A stretch of DNA of 34,132 bases from Candidatus Gastranaerophilales bacterium (GTDB lineage: Bacteria > Cyanobacteriota > Vampirovibrionia > Gastranaerophilales > Gastranaerophilaceae). The translations under genes were made by a program, and so were the position numbers. Shown here piece after piece: positions 1-7,879 of the stretch. The stretch's first letter is position 1, and the number at the start of each line of letters is the position of its first letter. The stretch covers positions 1-34,132 of the forward strand of contig CALUWB010000018.1 of NCBI GenBank assembly GCA_944324375.1. The letters are read 5' to 3'. Below the pieces are notes generated by a model. That model was not told the origin of the DNA. It saw nothing but the letters and a program-made list of their open reading frames with translations, and made no database searches.

Positions 1-505
1 GTGACAAGAAACAAATTAATTGATTACAATCATCAATAATTTCTCTGTTGCAAACCCTTGAAGCATCAGCTAGAGTCATCATTGCTCTATCAGCATGCTC
101 TACAATATTAGGAACGCCTATTAACTGGTCTTGGACATCACTAGGTTGTTGTCCTATGGTTTGAGGTAAAATAACTTTTAATTTTTGAGGATTTGCTTTC
201 ATAGCACCTCTTATAGCAGCAGCATTTGTTCCATATGAACCACCAGATGTAATAATAGTATTACCTTGTCCAACAAGTGCTGTTGTTAATGTTTCAATCA
301 TTTGTTGGTGTGTAATTGCAAGGTTTCTTGAACCAATTATAGCAATTCTTTTAGCAGGTTGCTTAATTGTAGCTAATTCCATTGATAATTCGTCAACAGT
401 GTCAGGCGAAGAATCACTTACATCCATTTTATCATCAATGGGAACCATAATAGATGATGCTTGGTTTTCATTATTATTATCTGCTAAATTAATTGTATCT
501 GACAT
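1..505 (-). CDS. DprA-like Rossmann protein (cyanobacterial 'DNA recombination-mediator protein A' family), C-terminus cut by window edge
   Basis: I translated this frame directly from the sequence; it is open to base 1, so the C-terminus is missing. It starts at the ATG at 503-505, with AGAAGGTG as ribosome binding site. After about 45 variable, acidic residues comes a Rossmann-type core: KRIAIIGSRN, then a GNTIITSGGSYGTNAAAIRGA stretch typical of DprA/LOG folds, then KVILPQ and, near the edge, CNREIIDDCNQLICF. The pattern fits a short cyanobacterial family annotated as DNA recombination-mediator protein A, which is distantly related to the DprA loader of RecA onto transforming DNA. It diverges from the helicase gene at 586. 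The true biochemical role in this family is uncertain; a nucleotide- or DNA-binding function is inference from the fold. Confidence 0.8.
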   Translation of the reverse strand, partial: MSDTINLADNNNENQASSIMVPIDDKMDVSDSSPDTVDELSMELATIKQPAKRIAIIGSRNLAITHQQMIETLTTALVGQGNTIITSGGSYGTNAAAIRGAMKANPQKLKVILPQTIGQQPSDVQDQLIGVPNIVEHADRAMMTLADASRVCNREIIDDCNQLICFLS

Positions 506-585
506 TTTTTCACCTTCTAATTGCAATGTACATTCTTTTCGTGTATGGTAATGATATCATAAAACTTTGATTTTGGAAATAGGGG

Positions 586-3147
586 ATGGAAAATTTATTA
601 GCTAATTTAAATGAACAGCAGTTAGAGTCTGTTAAAACGACTAAAGGTTCTTTACTTATTCTTGCAGGTGCTGGTAGTGGTAAGACTAAAGTTTTAACTT
701 CTCGTATAGCTTATATGATTAAAAGTGGTGTAAGAGCCCATAATATATTGGCAGTAACATTTACTAATAAAGCAGCGAAAGAGATGCGTGAAAGGCTTTC
801 AGCTATTTTAGGAGAAGATGTTGTTAAGTATATGTGGGTTGGAACATTCCATAGTATTTGTGGTCGTATTTTAAGACAAGATATTGATAATTATTCTTTC
901 CAATCAGGTAAAAAGCTTGATAAAAATTTTACTATTTATGATGAACAAGATTCTATTGCTGTTATAAAACAAGCTATAAAAAAATTAAATCTTGATGATA
1001 AAACATATCAACCAAAACTTGTAAAAGCTGTTATTTCAAATGCAAAGAATAAAATGCAAGATGCTTATACATTTGCAACTTTTGCGAGAGATTTTAAATC
1101 TCAACGTATTGCTCAAATTTTTGAAGAATATGAAAATGCTTTAAATAATAATAATGCAATTGATTTTGATGATATGTTAATGCTTTGTGTAAAACTTTTA
1201 GAGCAAAATCCGGAGGTTAGAGAAAAATATTATTCACGATTTGAACATATATTAGTTGATGAATTTCAAGATACTAACCAAGCTCAATATAATTTAGTAA
1301 GAGCTTTGTATACAAATTATATTCCAGAAAATGAACTCCCTGAAAACCGTTCATTATGTGTTGTAGGCGATGTTGACCAATCTATTTATAGTTGGCGTGG
1401 GGCTGATTTTAAAATTATTTTAAATTTTCAAAATGATTTCAAAAAATGTAAGTTAATAAAATTAGAACAAAATTATCGTTCAACAGCTGCAATATTGAAG
1501 GCTGCAAATGCTATTATTGAAAATAATCAAGAACGCGTTGACAAGGTTTTATACTCAAATAAAGGTGATGGAGAAAAAATTACCTATTATGAAGCAGATG
1601 ATGAAGCTGATGAAGCTAATTTTATTGCATCAACTATAAAGAAAACTTCTGCAAATTATAATCAATTTGCGATTCTTTATAGAACAAATGCTCAATCTCG
1701 TTCATTAGAAGAAGCCTGTATTGCAGCTGGAATTCCTTATAAAATTTATGGGGGCTTAAAATTCTATGATAGAAAAGAAATTAAAGATGCTATTGCGTAT
1801 TTAAAATTGATTTATAATACAAATGATTCGCAAAGTTTTAAAAGAATTGTAAATGTGCCAAAGCGTTCTATTGGAGAAACGACCTTAAAACATTTGCAAG
1901 AATATGCAGATGAAAATGATATAAGTTTATTTCAGGCAGTAGAAAGAATAGAAGATATTTCTGCAATTACTGCAAAAACTCGTTCAAAATTGATTGATTT
2001 TGCAAAATTAATTACTAATTTTAAAGCAGTAGAAAAGAATTATCCATTACATGAATTTATTGGGCTTGTTATTGATAAAAGTGGTTATGTAAGAGAATTA
2101 GAGCAAGATGGATCTCCTGAAGAGCTTGCAAGAATAGAAAATTTACAGGAATTAGTAAATGTTGCAAGTGAGTTTGAACCTGAAGATAAAGATAATAGAT
2201 TAGGCGAATTTCTTGCTCAAGTTGCTTTGGTATCTGATATTGATGGAATGGAAGAAATTAGTAATAATGTTACATTAATGACTCTTCACTCTGCTAAAGG
2301 ATTAGAATTTCCAATAGTATTTTTAGCTGGTGTTGAAGAAGGAATATTCCCTCATTCAAGAACGTTTAATTCATTATCAGAGTTAGAAGAAGAACGAAGA
2401 TTGATGTATGTTGGTGTTACACGTGCAGAAGAAAAACTTTACATATCATCAGCTAAAAGAAGACAAATGTGGGGTGAATATAAATACTATAATCCAAGTA
2501 GATTTATAGAAGAAATTCCTCCTCAATTGTTAGATTCAACATCATCAAATGGTGAATATTCATCTGAAAGAACATTTAGAAGTGCTGTTAATAAAATAAA
2601 AGCAAATAATTCTAAATCAGAGTGGGGTAGTAGTTCAAAATCAACCTCTATTCCAACAGGAAGTTTTGGAACTAATTTTGTAGCACCTAAAGGTGTTCAA
2701 AGTTTAAGTACACCACAACGAAAATCTAATTCAGGGTTTGGTTCAGATTTTGTTGCTCCAAAAGGTGTTGGTGGTCTAAGTAATCGTTCTAATCGAACTC
2801 CTCAAAGGACAATTTTGGTAAAAAGTCAAAAAAATAAAGAAATGGCACAAAAAAGAGCAGAAGAAAGTGCTAAAAAGTTTTTTGAAAACAATTCGATAAA
2901 GAAAATGTTAGAAGAAAAAAGACAACAAGAAGCAATGCAAGCTCAGCAAATTAAAGAAAAAGAAGAAAAACAATCTCAAATCGAGTATTTCTTTAATGTT
3001 GGAGAAAGAGTATTTCACGAGAAATTAGGAATAGGACATATTTTAGACATTACACAAATTGGTGAAAGCACAATGTATACTATAGATTTTGGTAAAATGG
3101 GTAAAAAGGCAATGGACGCTGCTTATGCTCATTTAAAGAAATTTTAA
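586..3147 (+). CDS. pcrA: UvrD/PcrA-type superfamily 1A DNA helicase
   Basis: This is a 3'-5' ATP-dependent DNA helicase used in excision repair, replication restart and clearing of nucleoprotein. The 853-residue protein has the full SF1A motif set: Walker A GAGSGKT at residues 28-34, a DEFQD Walker B at 225, GDVDQSIYSWRGAD, the QNYRST motif, TLHSAKGLEF, and ERRLMYVGVTRAEEKLY. The last ~50 residues (VGERVFHEKLGIGHI onward) match the C-terminal Tudor-like domain of PcrA/UvrD that contacts RNA polymerase, which argues against Rep. Between the helicase core and this domain is a low-complexity linker. It contains a near-exact 15-residue duplication (residues ~694-708 and ~718-732) and then a Lys/Glu-rich predicted helix. 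The ATG follows GGAAATAGGGG. Confidence 0.97.
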   Translation: MENLLANLNEQQLESVKTTKGSLLILAGAGSGKTKVLTSRIAYMIKSGVRAHNILAVTFTNKAAKEMRERLSAILGEDVVKYMWVGTFHSICGRILRQDIDNYSFQSGKKLDKNFTIYDEQDSIAVIKQAIKKLNLDDKTYQPKLVKAVISNAKNKMQDAYTFATFARDFKSQRIAQIFEEYENALNNNNAIDFDDMLMLCVKLLEQNPEVREKYYSRFEHILVDEFQDTNQAQYNLVRALYTNYIPENELPENRSLCVVGDVDQSIYSWRGADFKIILNFQNDFKKCKLIKLEQNYRSTAAILKAANAIIENNQERVDKVLYSNKGDGEKITYYEADDEADEANFIASTIKKTSANYNQFAILYRTNAQSRSLEEACIAAGIPYKIYGGLKFYDRKEIKDAIAYLKLIYNTNDSQSFKRIVNVPKRSIGETTLKHLQEYADENDISLFQAVERIEDISAITAKTRSKLIDFAKLITNFKAVEKNYPLHEFIGLVIDKSGYVRELEQDGSPEELARIENLQELVNVASEFEPEDKDNRLGEFLAQVALVSDIDGMEEISNNVTLMTLHSAKGLEFPIVFLAGVEEGIFPHSRTFNSLSELEEERRLMYVGVTRAEEKLYISSAKRRQMWGEYKYYNPSRFIEEIPPQLLDSTSSNGEYSSERTFRSAVNKIKANNSKSEWGSSSKSTSIPTGSFGTNFVAPKGVQSLSTPQRKSNSGFGSDFVAPKGVGGLSNRSNRTPQRTILVKSQKNKEMAQKRAEESAKKFFENNSIKKMLEEKRQQEAMQAQQIKEKEEKQSQIEYFFNVGERVFHEKLGIGHILDITQIGESTMYTIDFGKMGKKAMDAAYAHLKKF

Positions 3148-3187
3148 ATTAACTAGCAAAAATATATTTTATTTGTTTTAAATAAAT

Positions 3188-3748
3188 ATGACCCCAATTA
3201 ATTTTAAAGCTAGTTTTTTAAAAACTGTATATATTCCTAAAAAAGTATCTGATTCTAATTATAAGAAACAGGAAGTTTCAATTGTTGAATTAGATCCTAA
3301 AAATAAAAAAGATGTAATGGCATTAGCAGAAACTGCTTGTAAGTGGGAGAATGTAGCTCCTGGTTATTCATCTGAAATATATAACGAAGCTCTTAAAACA
3401 AAAATGTATCCAGATGTTATTGCTGAACATTATTACGCATTAACTAGGCAAAATGAAGACTATGAAAATTTGTCTGCTGATAAAATATTAGGTTTAGCTT
3501 TATATTCTGAAAAAAATGATATTCATAATGAATTAAATTGGTTGCAAGTAAATCCTGAAACTAATAAAAAGAATTCTACAGAGAGAAAGTATAAAAATAT
3601 AGGAACTGAATTAGTTAATTATATAAAGCAAATTGCAGATAAACCGATATATGTTCAATCGGCAGATGATGCTATGAAATTTTACGAAAAAAATTCCTTT
3701 AAGCATATTGATTCAAGTTATCAAGCAATTATGCTTTGGCAAGGTTAA
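3188..3748 (+). CDS. GNAT-fold acetyltransferase-like protein with N-terminal INFKA motif
   Basis: This 186-residue protein starts 40 bp after the helicase. The C-terminal half resembles a GNAT acyl-CoA transferase core: a beta strand ELNWLQVNPETN, then YKNIGTELVNYIKQ, which sits where the acetyl-CoA pyrophosphate-binding loop and following helix occur, then PIYVQS and AMKFYEKNSFKHI, the usual GNAT 'yekxGF' ending. The pyrophosphate loop is degenerate compared with the Q/RxxGxG/A consensus. The substrate is unknown. The N-terminus MTPINFKASF carries a short motif that recurs in other unrelated proteins here. No Shine-Dalgarno is obvious. The GNAT assignment is by motif order only, so catalytic activity is not certain. 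Confidence 0.65.
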   Translation: MTPINFKASFLKTVYIPKKVSDSNYKKQEVSIVELDPKNKKDVMALAETACKWENVAPGYSSEIYNEALKTKMYPDVIAEHYYALTRQNEDYENLSADKILGLALYSEKNDIHNELNWLQVNPETNKKNSTERKYKNIGTELVNYIKQIADKPIYVQSADDAMKFYEKNSFKHIDSSYQAIMLWQG

Positions 3749-3783
3749 ATTTTTTTATTAAAAAGTTTAATTAATAGATTATT

Positions 3784-3812
3784 TTGTAACAAAATGTTAA
3801 GATAATTATAAT
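3784..3812 (+). promoter_or_regulatory. Promoter TTGTAA-17-TATAAT for the 4067 gene
   Basis: TTGTAA at 3784-3789 and a perfect TATAAT at 3807-3812 are 17 nt apart, the best-spaced consensus pair in this gap. Transcription from it would start near 3819 and leave a leader of roughly 250 nt before the ATG at 4067. Confidence 0.6.
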
Positions 3813-3818
3813 CCTTTG

Positions 3819-4066
3819 GTTAATATAATAAAATTAATGAAAATGTCTAAGATCCTTTATTGATAAGGTTTTTCTTGCTTTTATGTTTTTTGATGATAAA
3901 TTTGAACTTTGATTATAAAAAGTAGCTTAAAACCATGTAGGGACATGGTTTTAAGCCTCTTTACTATTTGCTCTTAGACCATATGGTCTATAAATAGTTT
4001 AATCTTTGGGTTGATGTTCCATCTGTATAAAACATGTACTCTATCATTAGGGAGAGAGAAAAATTC
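3819..4066 (+). promoter_or_regulatory. Long 5' leader with two ACCAT/ATGGT dyads
   Basis: The 318-base gap between 3748 and 4067 holds no convincing gene. After the promoter it contains a perfect 14-bp inverted repeat (3925-3938 with 3943-3956, loop AGGG), and then a perfect 16-bp palindrome TAGACCATATGGTCTA (3975-3990). Both dyads share ACCAT/ATGGT half-sites. No run of T follows either, so they do not look like intrinsic terminators. They could be a structured leader or protein-binding operators; the sequence alone does not decide. Confidence 0.45.
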
Positions 4067-5116
4067 ATGAAAAAAGTATTTTTAGTATTATTTATTAGTT
4101 TATTTACTGCGATGTCTGTATTGGCATCTGATAACGTGCTTCAAAGTGTTCAAATTGAACCAATGGGTGATAGTTTTAATATTGTATTAGTGGCTGATAA
4201 TTCTGTTTCAATCAAGAAAACAGTTCAAGCTCCTAATAGAATAATGTTAAGTTTGAAAGGTATAAGAGCTTCAAAAACATTAAGTACAATATATAAAAAT
4301 GTTTCAAATGTGGACAATATTATTGTTGAACCATTTGGGGTAGATGGTTTAAATATTATGTTTCAAGCAGAGAATGCATCAAATGCTTCTGTAACGTTTG
4401 ATTCTATTGTTTCTTCTGTAAAAGTTCAAGATAGAGCAAATCCTAAAAAAGAAATATTATTAAATGCTCCAATAAATACTTATTCTCCAATATATAAACA
4501 AGAAGAAGATACAACAAAATCATCTGTATTATCAAATATTCATTATTCTGGTTTAATATCATTGATTAAAAGAAGTTTATCAGGAAAAACAACTGGAACA
4601 ATGTTAACATTTGGATTTTTCGGCCTTTTATTCTTGTTAGGTGCTAAATTAATAAGAGGTAAGGATAATGAAATAACAGTTGGTTTATCTCAGGGTTTGC
4701 GTAATAGAGATATTAACAACACAAAAGAGGTTGTTAATCTTACTCCAGGGTATAAAAATGCTACAAACAAGCCATATACAACAATGAATTATGGATTAAG
4801 AGCATATCAAAACAGTACTCAATCTCCTTATTTACAACATAATAATAGTTCTTTAACAGCTCAAAAATTATCTTCATTGCCTAAAAGGAATTTAATGGCT
4901 GATTCAGTATCTAGTAATAATTCTGTAAGAAGAAATGTATCTTCTCAAACAAGAGTTCCTAGGCCACAACAAAATGTTGCAACTCAAACAAAAATTCAGC
5001 CAAAACGAGTTGACAGTATGAAATTTTTAGAATCAATGTCTGAAATTTATGAAAAAAGTGGACGTCCTGATTTAGCAAATGGTATAAGAACTAAATTAAC
5101 TAAAATTAATAGATAA
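4067..5116 (+). CDS. AMIN-like exported protein with internal membrane helix
   Basis: I take the ATG at 4067, which follows GGGAGAGAG at good spacing and gives a clean signal peptide (MKKVFLVLFISLF, ending about ALA-S). The in-frame ATG at 4034 would put charged residues ahead of that signal. The mature N-terminal region (about residues 22-130) alternates short beta strands in the manner of AMIN domains, the periplasmic peptidoglycan- or envelope-binding modules of PilQ and AmiC. A hydrophobic helix near residues 175-195 (FGFFGLLFLLGAKL) is followed by a long Asn/Ser/Gln-rich tail and a short terminal helix (MKFLESMSEIYEKSGR). No PilQ secretin domain is present. A role in envelope organisation is inference. 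Confidence 0.6.
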   Translation: MKKVFLVLFISLFTAMSVLASDNVLQSVQIEPMGDSFNIVLVADNSVSIKKTVQAPNRIMLSLKGIRASKTLSTIYKNVSNVDNIIVEPFGVDGLNIMFQAENASNASVTFDSIVSSVKVQDRANPKKEILLNAPINTYSPIYKQEEDTTKSSVLSNIHYSGLISLIKRSLSGKTTGTMLTFGFFGLLFLLGAKLIRGKDNEITVGLSQGLRNRDINNTKEVVNLTPGYKNATNKPYTTMNYGLRAYQNSTQSPYLQHNNSSLTAQKLSSLPKRNLMADSVSSNNSVRRNVSSQTRVPRPQQNVATQTKIQPKRVDSMKFLESMSEIYEKSGRPDLANGIRTKLTKINR

Positions 5117-5145
5117 TAAAATACATTTTATAATAAGCACATTTA

Positions 5146-5173
5146 AAGCCGGTTAAATCACCGGCTTTTTTTT
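5146..5173 (+). terminator. Intrinsic terminator after the AMIN-like gene
   Basis: AAGCCGGT (5146-5153) pairs with ACCGGCTT (5160-5167) around a 6-nt loop, followed by eight T (5166-5173). It lies between convergent genes. On the minus strand only a short T run follows, so it serves mainly the plus strand. Confidence 0.85.
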
Positions 5174-5192
5174 CTAAATAAAATTTAAATAT

Positions 5193-5477
5193 TTAACCAA
5201 TAGTGTGCATAGTATCAAAGATTTCTTTTCTTTGTACCCATATTTCCATTCCTAAATTTTCTCCTTCTTTATGAAGTTTATCTTTTATATCTTTAAAAGA
5301 AACTTGAGAATTGTTAATATCACAAAGCATAAACATTACAAAATGTCCTTGCATAAGTGTTTGTTTAATGTCTTCAATATTAACATTCAATTCTGCTAAT
5401 ATAGTAGCAACTTTTGCAACTATTCCAACTTTATCAGTTCCTGATACTGTAATTATAATTTTATTATTAGTTGTCAT
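5193..5477 (-). CDS. Stand-alone ACT domain protein (UPF0237-type)
   Basis: The 94 residues form a single ACT-type regulatory domain. They begin KIIITVSGTDKVGIVAKVA, continue ELNVNIEDIKQTLMQGHF, and end WVQRKEIFDTMHTIG, the characteristic finish of the UPF0237 family. Relatives include the GcvR-like regulators, and ACT domains generally bind amino acids. It is the last gene of a three-gene minus-strand unit, 11 bp after the TPR gene, with AGGAAAGGAT as ribosome binding site inside the end of that gene. The ligand and target are unknown. It should not be taken as the small subunit of the acetolactate synthase homologue at 14.5 kb, which it resembles only in being an ACT protein. Confidence 0.85.
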   Translation of the reverse strand: MTTNNKIIITVSGTDKVGIVAKVATILAELNVNIEDIKQTLMQGHFVMFMLCDINNSQVSFKDIKDKLHKEGENLGMEIWVQRKEIFDTMHTIG

Positions 5478-5488
5478 AATATCCTTTC

Positions 5489-7081
5489 CTATGAGAATAA
5501 ACTATTAATTTTATCCACAATATCTTGAGGGTCAATTTCGTTTGTTACTTTATTTATATCTTGAGCTATTTGATATAATTTAGCAGCTTCAATTTTATCC
5601 CCAACGATAGTGATAGCTCTTGCTAGATTAAAATGAGCTAACGCATAGTTAGGATTTGTTTCTGCAGATTTTTTGAATAACTCAATAGCTTTTTGAACTC
5701 TACCTAAATCATCAAGATAAATAACTCCTAAATTGTTGTATGCAATATCATAATTTTCGTCATATTTGATAGCTAGTTCGTATTCTTTAATAGCCTCTTC
5801 AGTATTGCCTTTACCCCAATGTAAGAATCCTAAATTACAATGTATTTTAGCATTTTCAGGTTCAAGTTCTAATGCTTTTCTGTATACATTAACAGCATTA
5901 TCATAATCTTCTTTATCATAGAAGGCACTACCAAGGTTAATATATATATCAATATCTTCAGGAGTTAAAGTATACGCATTTTGATACGAGCATATTGCTG
6001 CATCAAGATTGTTTTGATTTTCTTGATATACAAACCCTAATGTTTGAGCTATAACACTTGTCCATCGTTTATTTGGATTTAATGTTATTGCAGCTTGATA
6101 TTGTGAAATTGCTGCAGGTATTTCACCTTTAACATAGTATAAATTTGCTAAATTTGAATGAAAATCAGGAACTGTTGGCATTATAGAAATAAGTTTTAAA
6201 TAAATATCTATTGCTCTGTCATAGTCTCCTTGTTCTTCATAGGCTTGGCATAGATGTCTATATGCAGGGATATTTAAACTATCTAGCCATACAGCCATTT
6301 TGTATTCTGTTATTGCATCTTCAAAATGTCCTATAGCTAAATATGCGTCACCTAATAAACAATACAAAGGTACAAAACCTGGGGCTTTTTCAATAGCATT
6401 GTTATATAAATATATTGCTGCTTCAATGTTTCTTATTTGTATATAATAAAAACCTTTTATTAAAATAGGGAAAAATCTTAAATAAGAGATTGTTCTATAT
6501 AAATTAGAAATAGCTTTTTTATCAAAAATAAATGTTGTAATTGATAAAAGTTGTTCTAATCTAGATTTGAATGTTTTTTTGAAATCTCTAAATGATGATG
6601 CTTGATATAGTTTGTGTAACAAGTAATGAGCACAAGAATTTCTAAAAGGTTTATATTTTACTGCTAATTTTGCAGCATTAATCGCTTCAAAAAAGTATGC
6701 TTTTCTCGTATATGTTTCAGCTAACATATAGTACGCTTTAGCATATTTAGGATTTTTTTCTATTGCTAGGTTTAAATAATTAATAGCTTTATCTAAATCC
6801 CCTTTATAAAATTGAGCTTTTCCAATTTTATAGTATATTTCAGCAGAATTCATATAAGTTTCTAATGCACATTGATATTCTGTAATTGCTTCATCTATAT
6901 ATTGACAAGAATTGAAAATATCTAAATGCCATTGTAAATACAAATCTCCTAATTTGATATGAAGTTTTGCATTGTTAGGGTCTTTTTGTAAGTCCAATTG
7001 GCAGCGTTCAATAGCTTTTTTTACTTTATTATTTTTATTTTCAGTAGTTGTGTTATCAATCATATTCATATTATCTTCCAT
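5489..7081 (-). CDS. Multi-TPR protein
   Basis: This 530-residue protein is almost entirely tetratricopeptide repeats, roughly ten to twelve. Clear units include YYKIGKAQFYKGDLDKAINYL, PLYCLLGDAYLAIGHFEDAI and KIHCNLGFLHWGKGNTEEAI. A less regular stretch near residues 165-215 (around LRFFPILIKGFYYIQI) breaks the array into two blocks. There is no signal peptide, so it is probably a cytoplasmic scaffold. Its ATG overlaps the stop of the PilZ gene as TAATG, indicating translational coupling. A second ATG at 7069 (residue 5) has a better Shine-Dalgarno (GGAAG, 5 nt away) and may be the real start. Co-transcription with a c-di-GMP-type receptor suggests a signalling or surface-assembly role, which is inference. 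Confidence 0.9.
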   Translation of the reverse strand: MEDNMNMIDNTTTENKNNKVKKAIERCQLDLQKDPNNAKLHIKLGDLYLQWHLDIFNSCQYIDEAITEYQCALETYMNSAEIYYKIGKAQFYKGDLDKAINYLNLAIEKNPKYAKAYYMLAETYTRKAYFFEAINAAKLAVKYKPFRNSCAHYLLHKLYQASSFRDFKKTFKSRLEQLLSITTFIFDKKAISNLYRTISYLRFFPILIKGFYYIQIRNIEAAIYLYNNAIEKAPGFVPLYCLLGDAYLAIGHFEDAITEYKMAVWLDSLNIPAYRHLCQAYEEQGDYDRAIDIYLKLISIMPTVPDFHSNLANLYYVKGEIPAAISQYQAAITLNPNKRWTSVIAQTLGFVYQENQNNLDAAICSYQNAYTLTPEDIDIYINLGSAFYDKEDYDNAVNVYRKALELEPENAKIHCNLGFLHWGKGNTEEAIKEYELAIKYDENYDIAYNNLGVIYLDDLGRVQKAIELFKKSAETNPNYALAHFNLARAITIVGDKIEAAKLYQIAQDINKVTNEIDPQDIVDKINSLFS

Positions 7082-7680
7082 TATTGTTGTAAATCAAGTT
7101 CGCAAAAATCTAATAAAACTTGTTTGTCTTTATATGCAATTTTGTGAATAACCATTCTATAGACTCCAGCTGGTAGTCCTTTGTTATCTTTTACTTGTCC
7201 TTTAAATAATATTTTTTTATTTGTTGGTTTTAAAAGTAATTTACAATCAAAAATAGAACCAGCTTCAAGAGGGACATCTGAGTAATACCTTAAACCTCTT
7301 GTACTTATATCAATAATTTGGGTTTCTACATTTCCAAGAAGAGGTCTAAAAATGATTAAATCACAGCTTGCTGAATATCTTTTTATTCTTCTTCTATTAT
7401 TAATGTTAATATTCTCAGAGTCATATTCAATCGTAAATTCTTTTTCAGTTGGAGAAGTTAAAACAATAGATTCTTGTTCTAAGATTCCAAGATGAGAAAA
7501 AACGTTAATAGTAAGTTTTGTTCCTGTTTGTAGATATTGATTATAACGTTCTGCGGCTTTGGGCAAATTAATTTTTAATCTGTCATAATAAATTTTTTCA
7601 ATGTAGCAATCCATTTCAATAATTTTATTATCAGCTTCAAAGATTATTTTTGCCTTTTGGTTTTCCTGAAACAATGCCAT
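7081..7680 (-). CDS. PilZ-domain protein (YcgR-like two-domain layout)
   Basis: Residues ~1-90 form a beta-rich N-terminal domain like the YcgR N-domain. Residues ~95-195 are a PilZ domain with the c-di-GMP signature: an Arg-rich RRRIKR, corresponding to RxxxR, followed by DISTRG, corresponding to D/NxSxxG. The protein is therefore a candidate c-di-GMP receptor. It is the first gene of a PilZ-TPR-ACT operon. There is no Shine-Dalgarno before the ATG at 7680; instead a promoter TTGCTT-17-TAAAAT ends 6 nt before the ATG, suggesting a leaderless mRNA. No flagellar or cyclase gene is nearby, so the output (motility, exopolysaccharide, pili) cannot be named. Confidence 0.85.
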   Translation of the reverse strand: MALFQENQKAKIIFEADNKIIEMDCYIEKIYYDRLKINLPKAAERYNQYLQTGTKLTINVFSHLGILEQESIVLTSPTEKEFTIEYDSENININNRRRIKRYSASCDLIIFRPLLGNVETQIIDISTRGLRYYSDVPLEAGSIFDCKLLLKPTNKKILFKGQVKDNKGLPAGVYRMVIHKIAYKDKQVLLDFCELDLQQ

Positions 7681-7686
7681 AAGTTT

Positions 7687-7715
7687 ATTTTAATTAATAT
7701 AAACCAAAAAAGCAA
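7687..7715 (-). promoter_or_regulatory. Promoter of the PilZ operon, apparently leaderless
   Basis: Read on the minus strand, TTGCTT (7715-7710) and TAAAAT (7692-7687) are 17 nt apart. Only six bases separate the -10 box from the ATG at 7680, so transcription should start at or within a base or two of the start codon. Confidence 0.55.
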
Positions 7716-7747
7716 GATATCTATTTATATATAAGTAAAAATAAAAG

Positions 7748-7776
7748 CCCTCGTTAAAAAGGAGTTATAACGAGGG
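7748..7776 (-). terminator. Hairpin, probable minus-strand terminator
   Basis: CCCTCGTTA (7748-7756) pairs perfectly with TAACGAGGG (7768-7776) around an 11-nt loop. On the minus strand it is followed by CTTTTATTTTTA, a T-rich tract. No minus-strand gene lies just upstream, so it would stop transcripts from the GH13-like gene at 8.8-10.2 kb after they run antisense through the TPR gene. The plus-strand loop holds AAAGGAG, a good Shine-Dalgarno sequence with no start codon after it. Confidence 0.5.
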
Positions 7777-7879
7777 TATAATCAGTAAAAGAGACATTTA
7801 TAATATTGTTTCATGTTTTTTTTTAGAATTCCAATAAGAATTAGTGGATTAATATAATAATTTAGAATATAATTTTATT

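Noticed and set aside
3839-3865. Eight-codon leader peptide (ATG AAA ATG ... TGA)
   Set aside because: No ribosome site and no run of regulatory codons; too short to support.
3925-3956. Perfect hairpin as a terminator of the GNAT-like gene
   Set aside because: No T-rich tract follows on either strand, and a promoter lies between the gene and the hairpin.
5193-5477. IlvN/IlvH regulatory subunit for the acetolactate synthase homologue
   Set aside because: The sequence matches UPF0237-type ACT proteins and it is operonic with PilZ and TPR genes 7 kb away.
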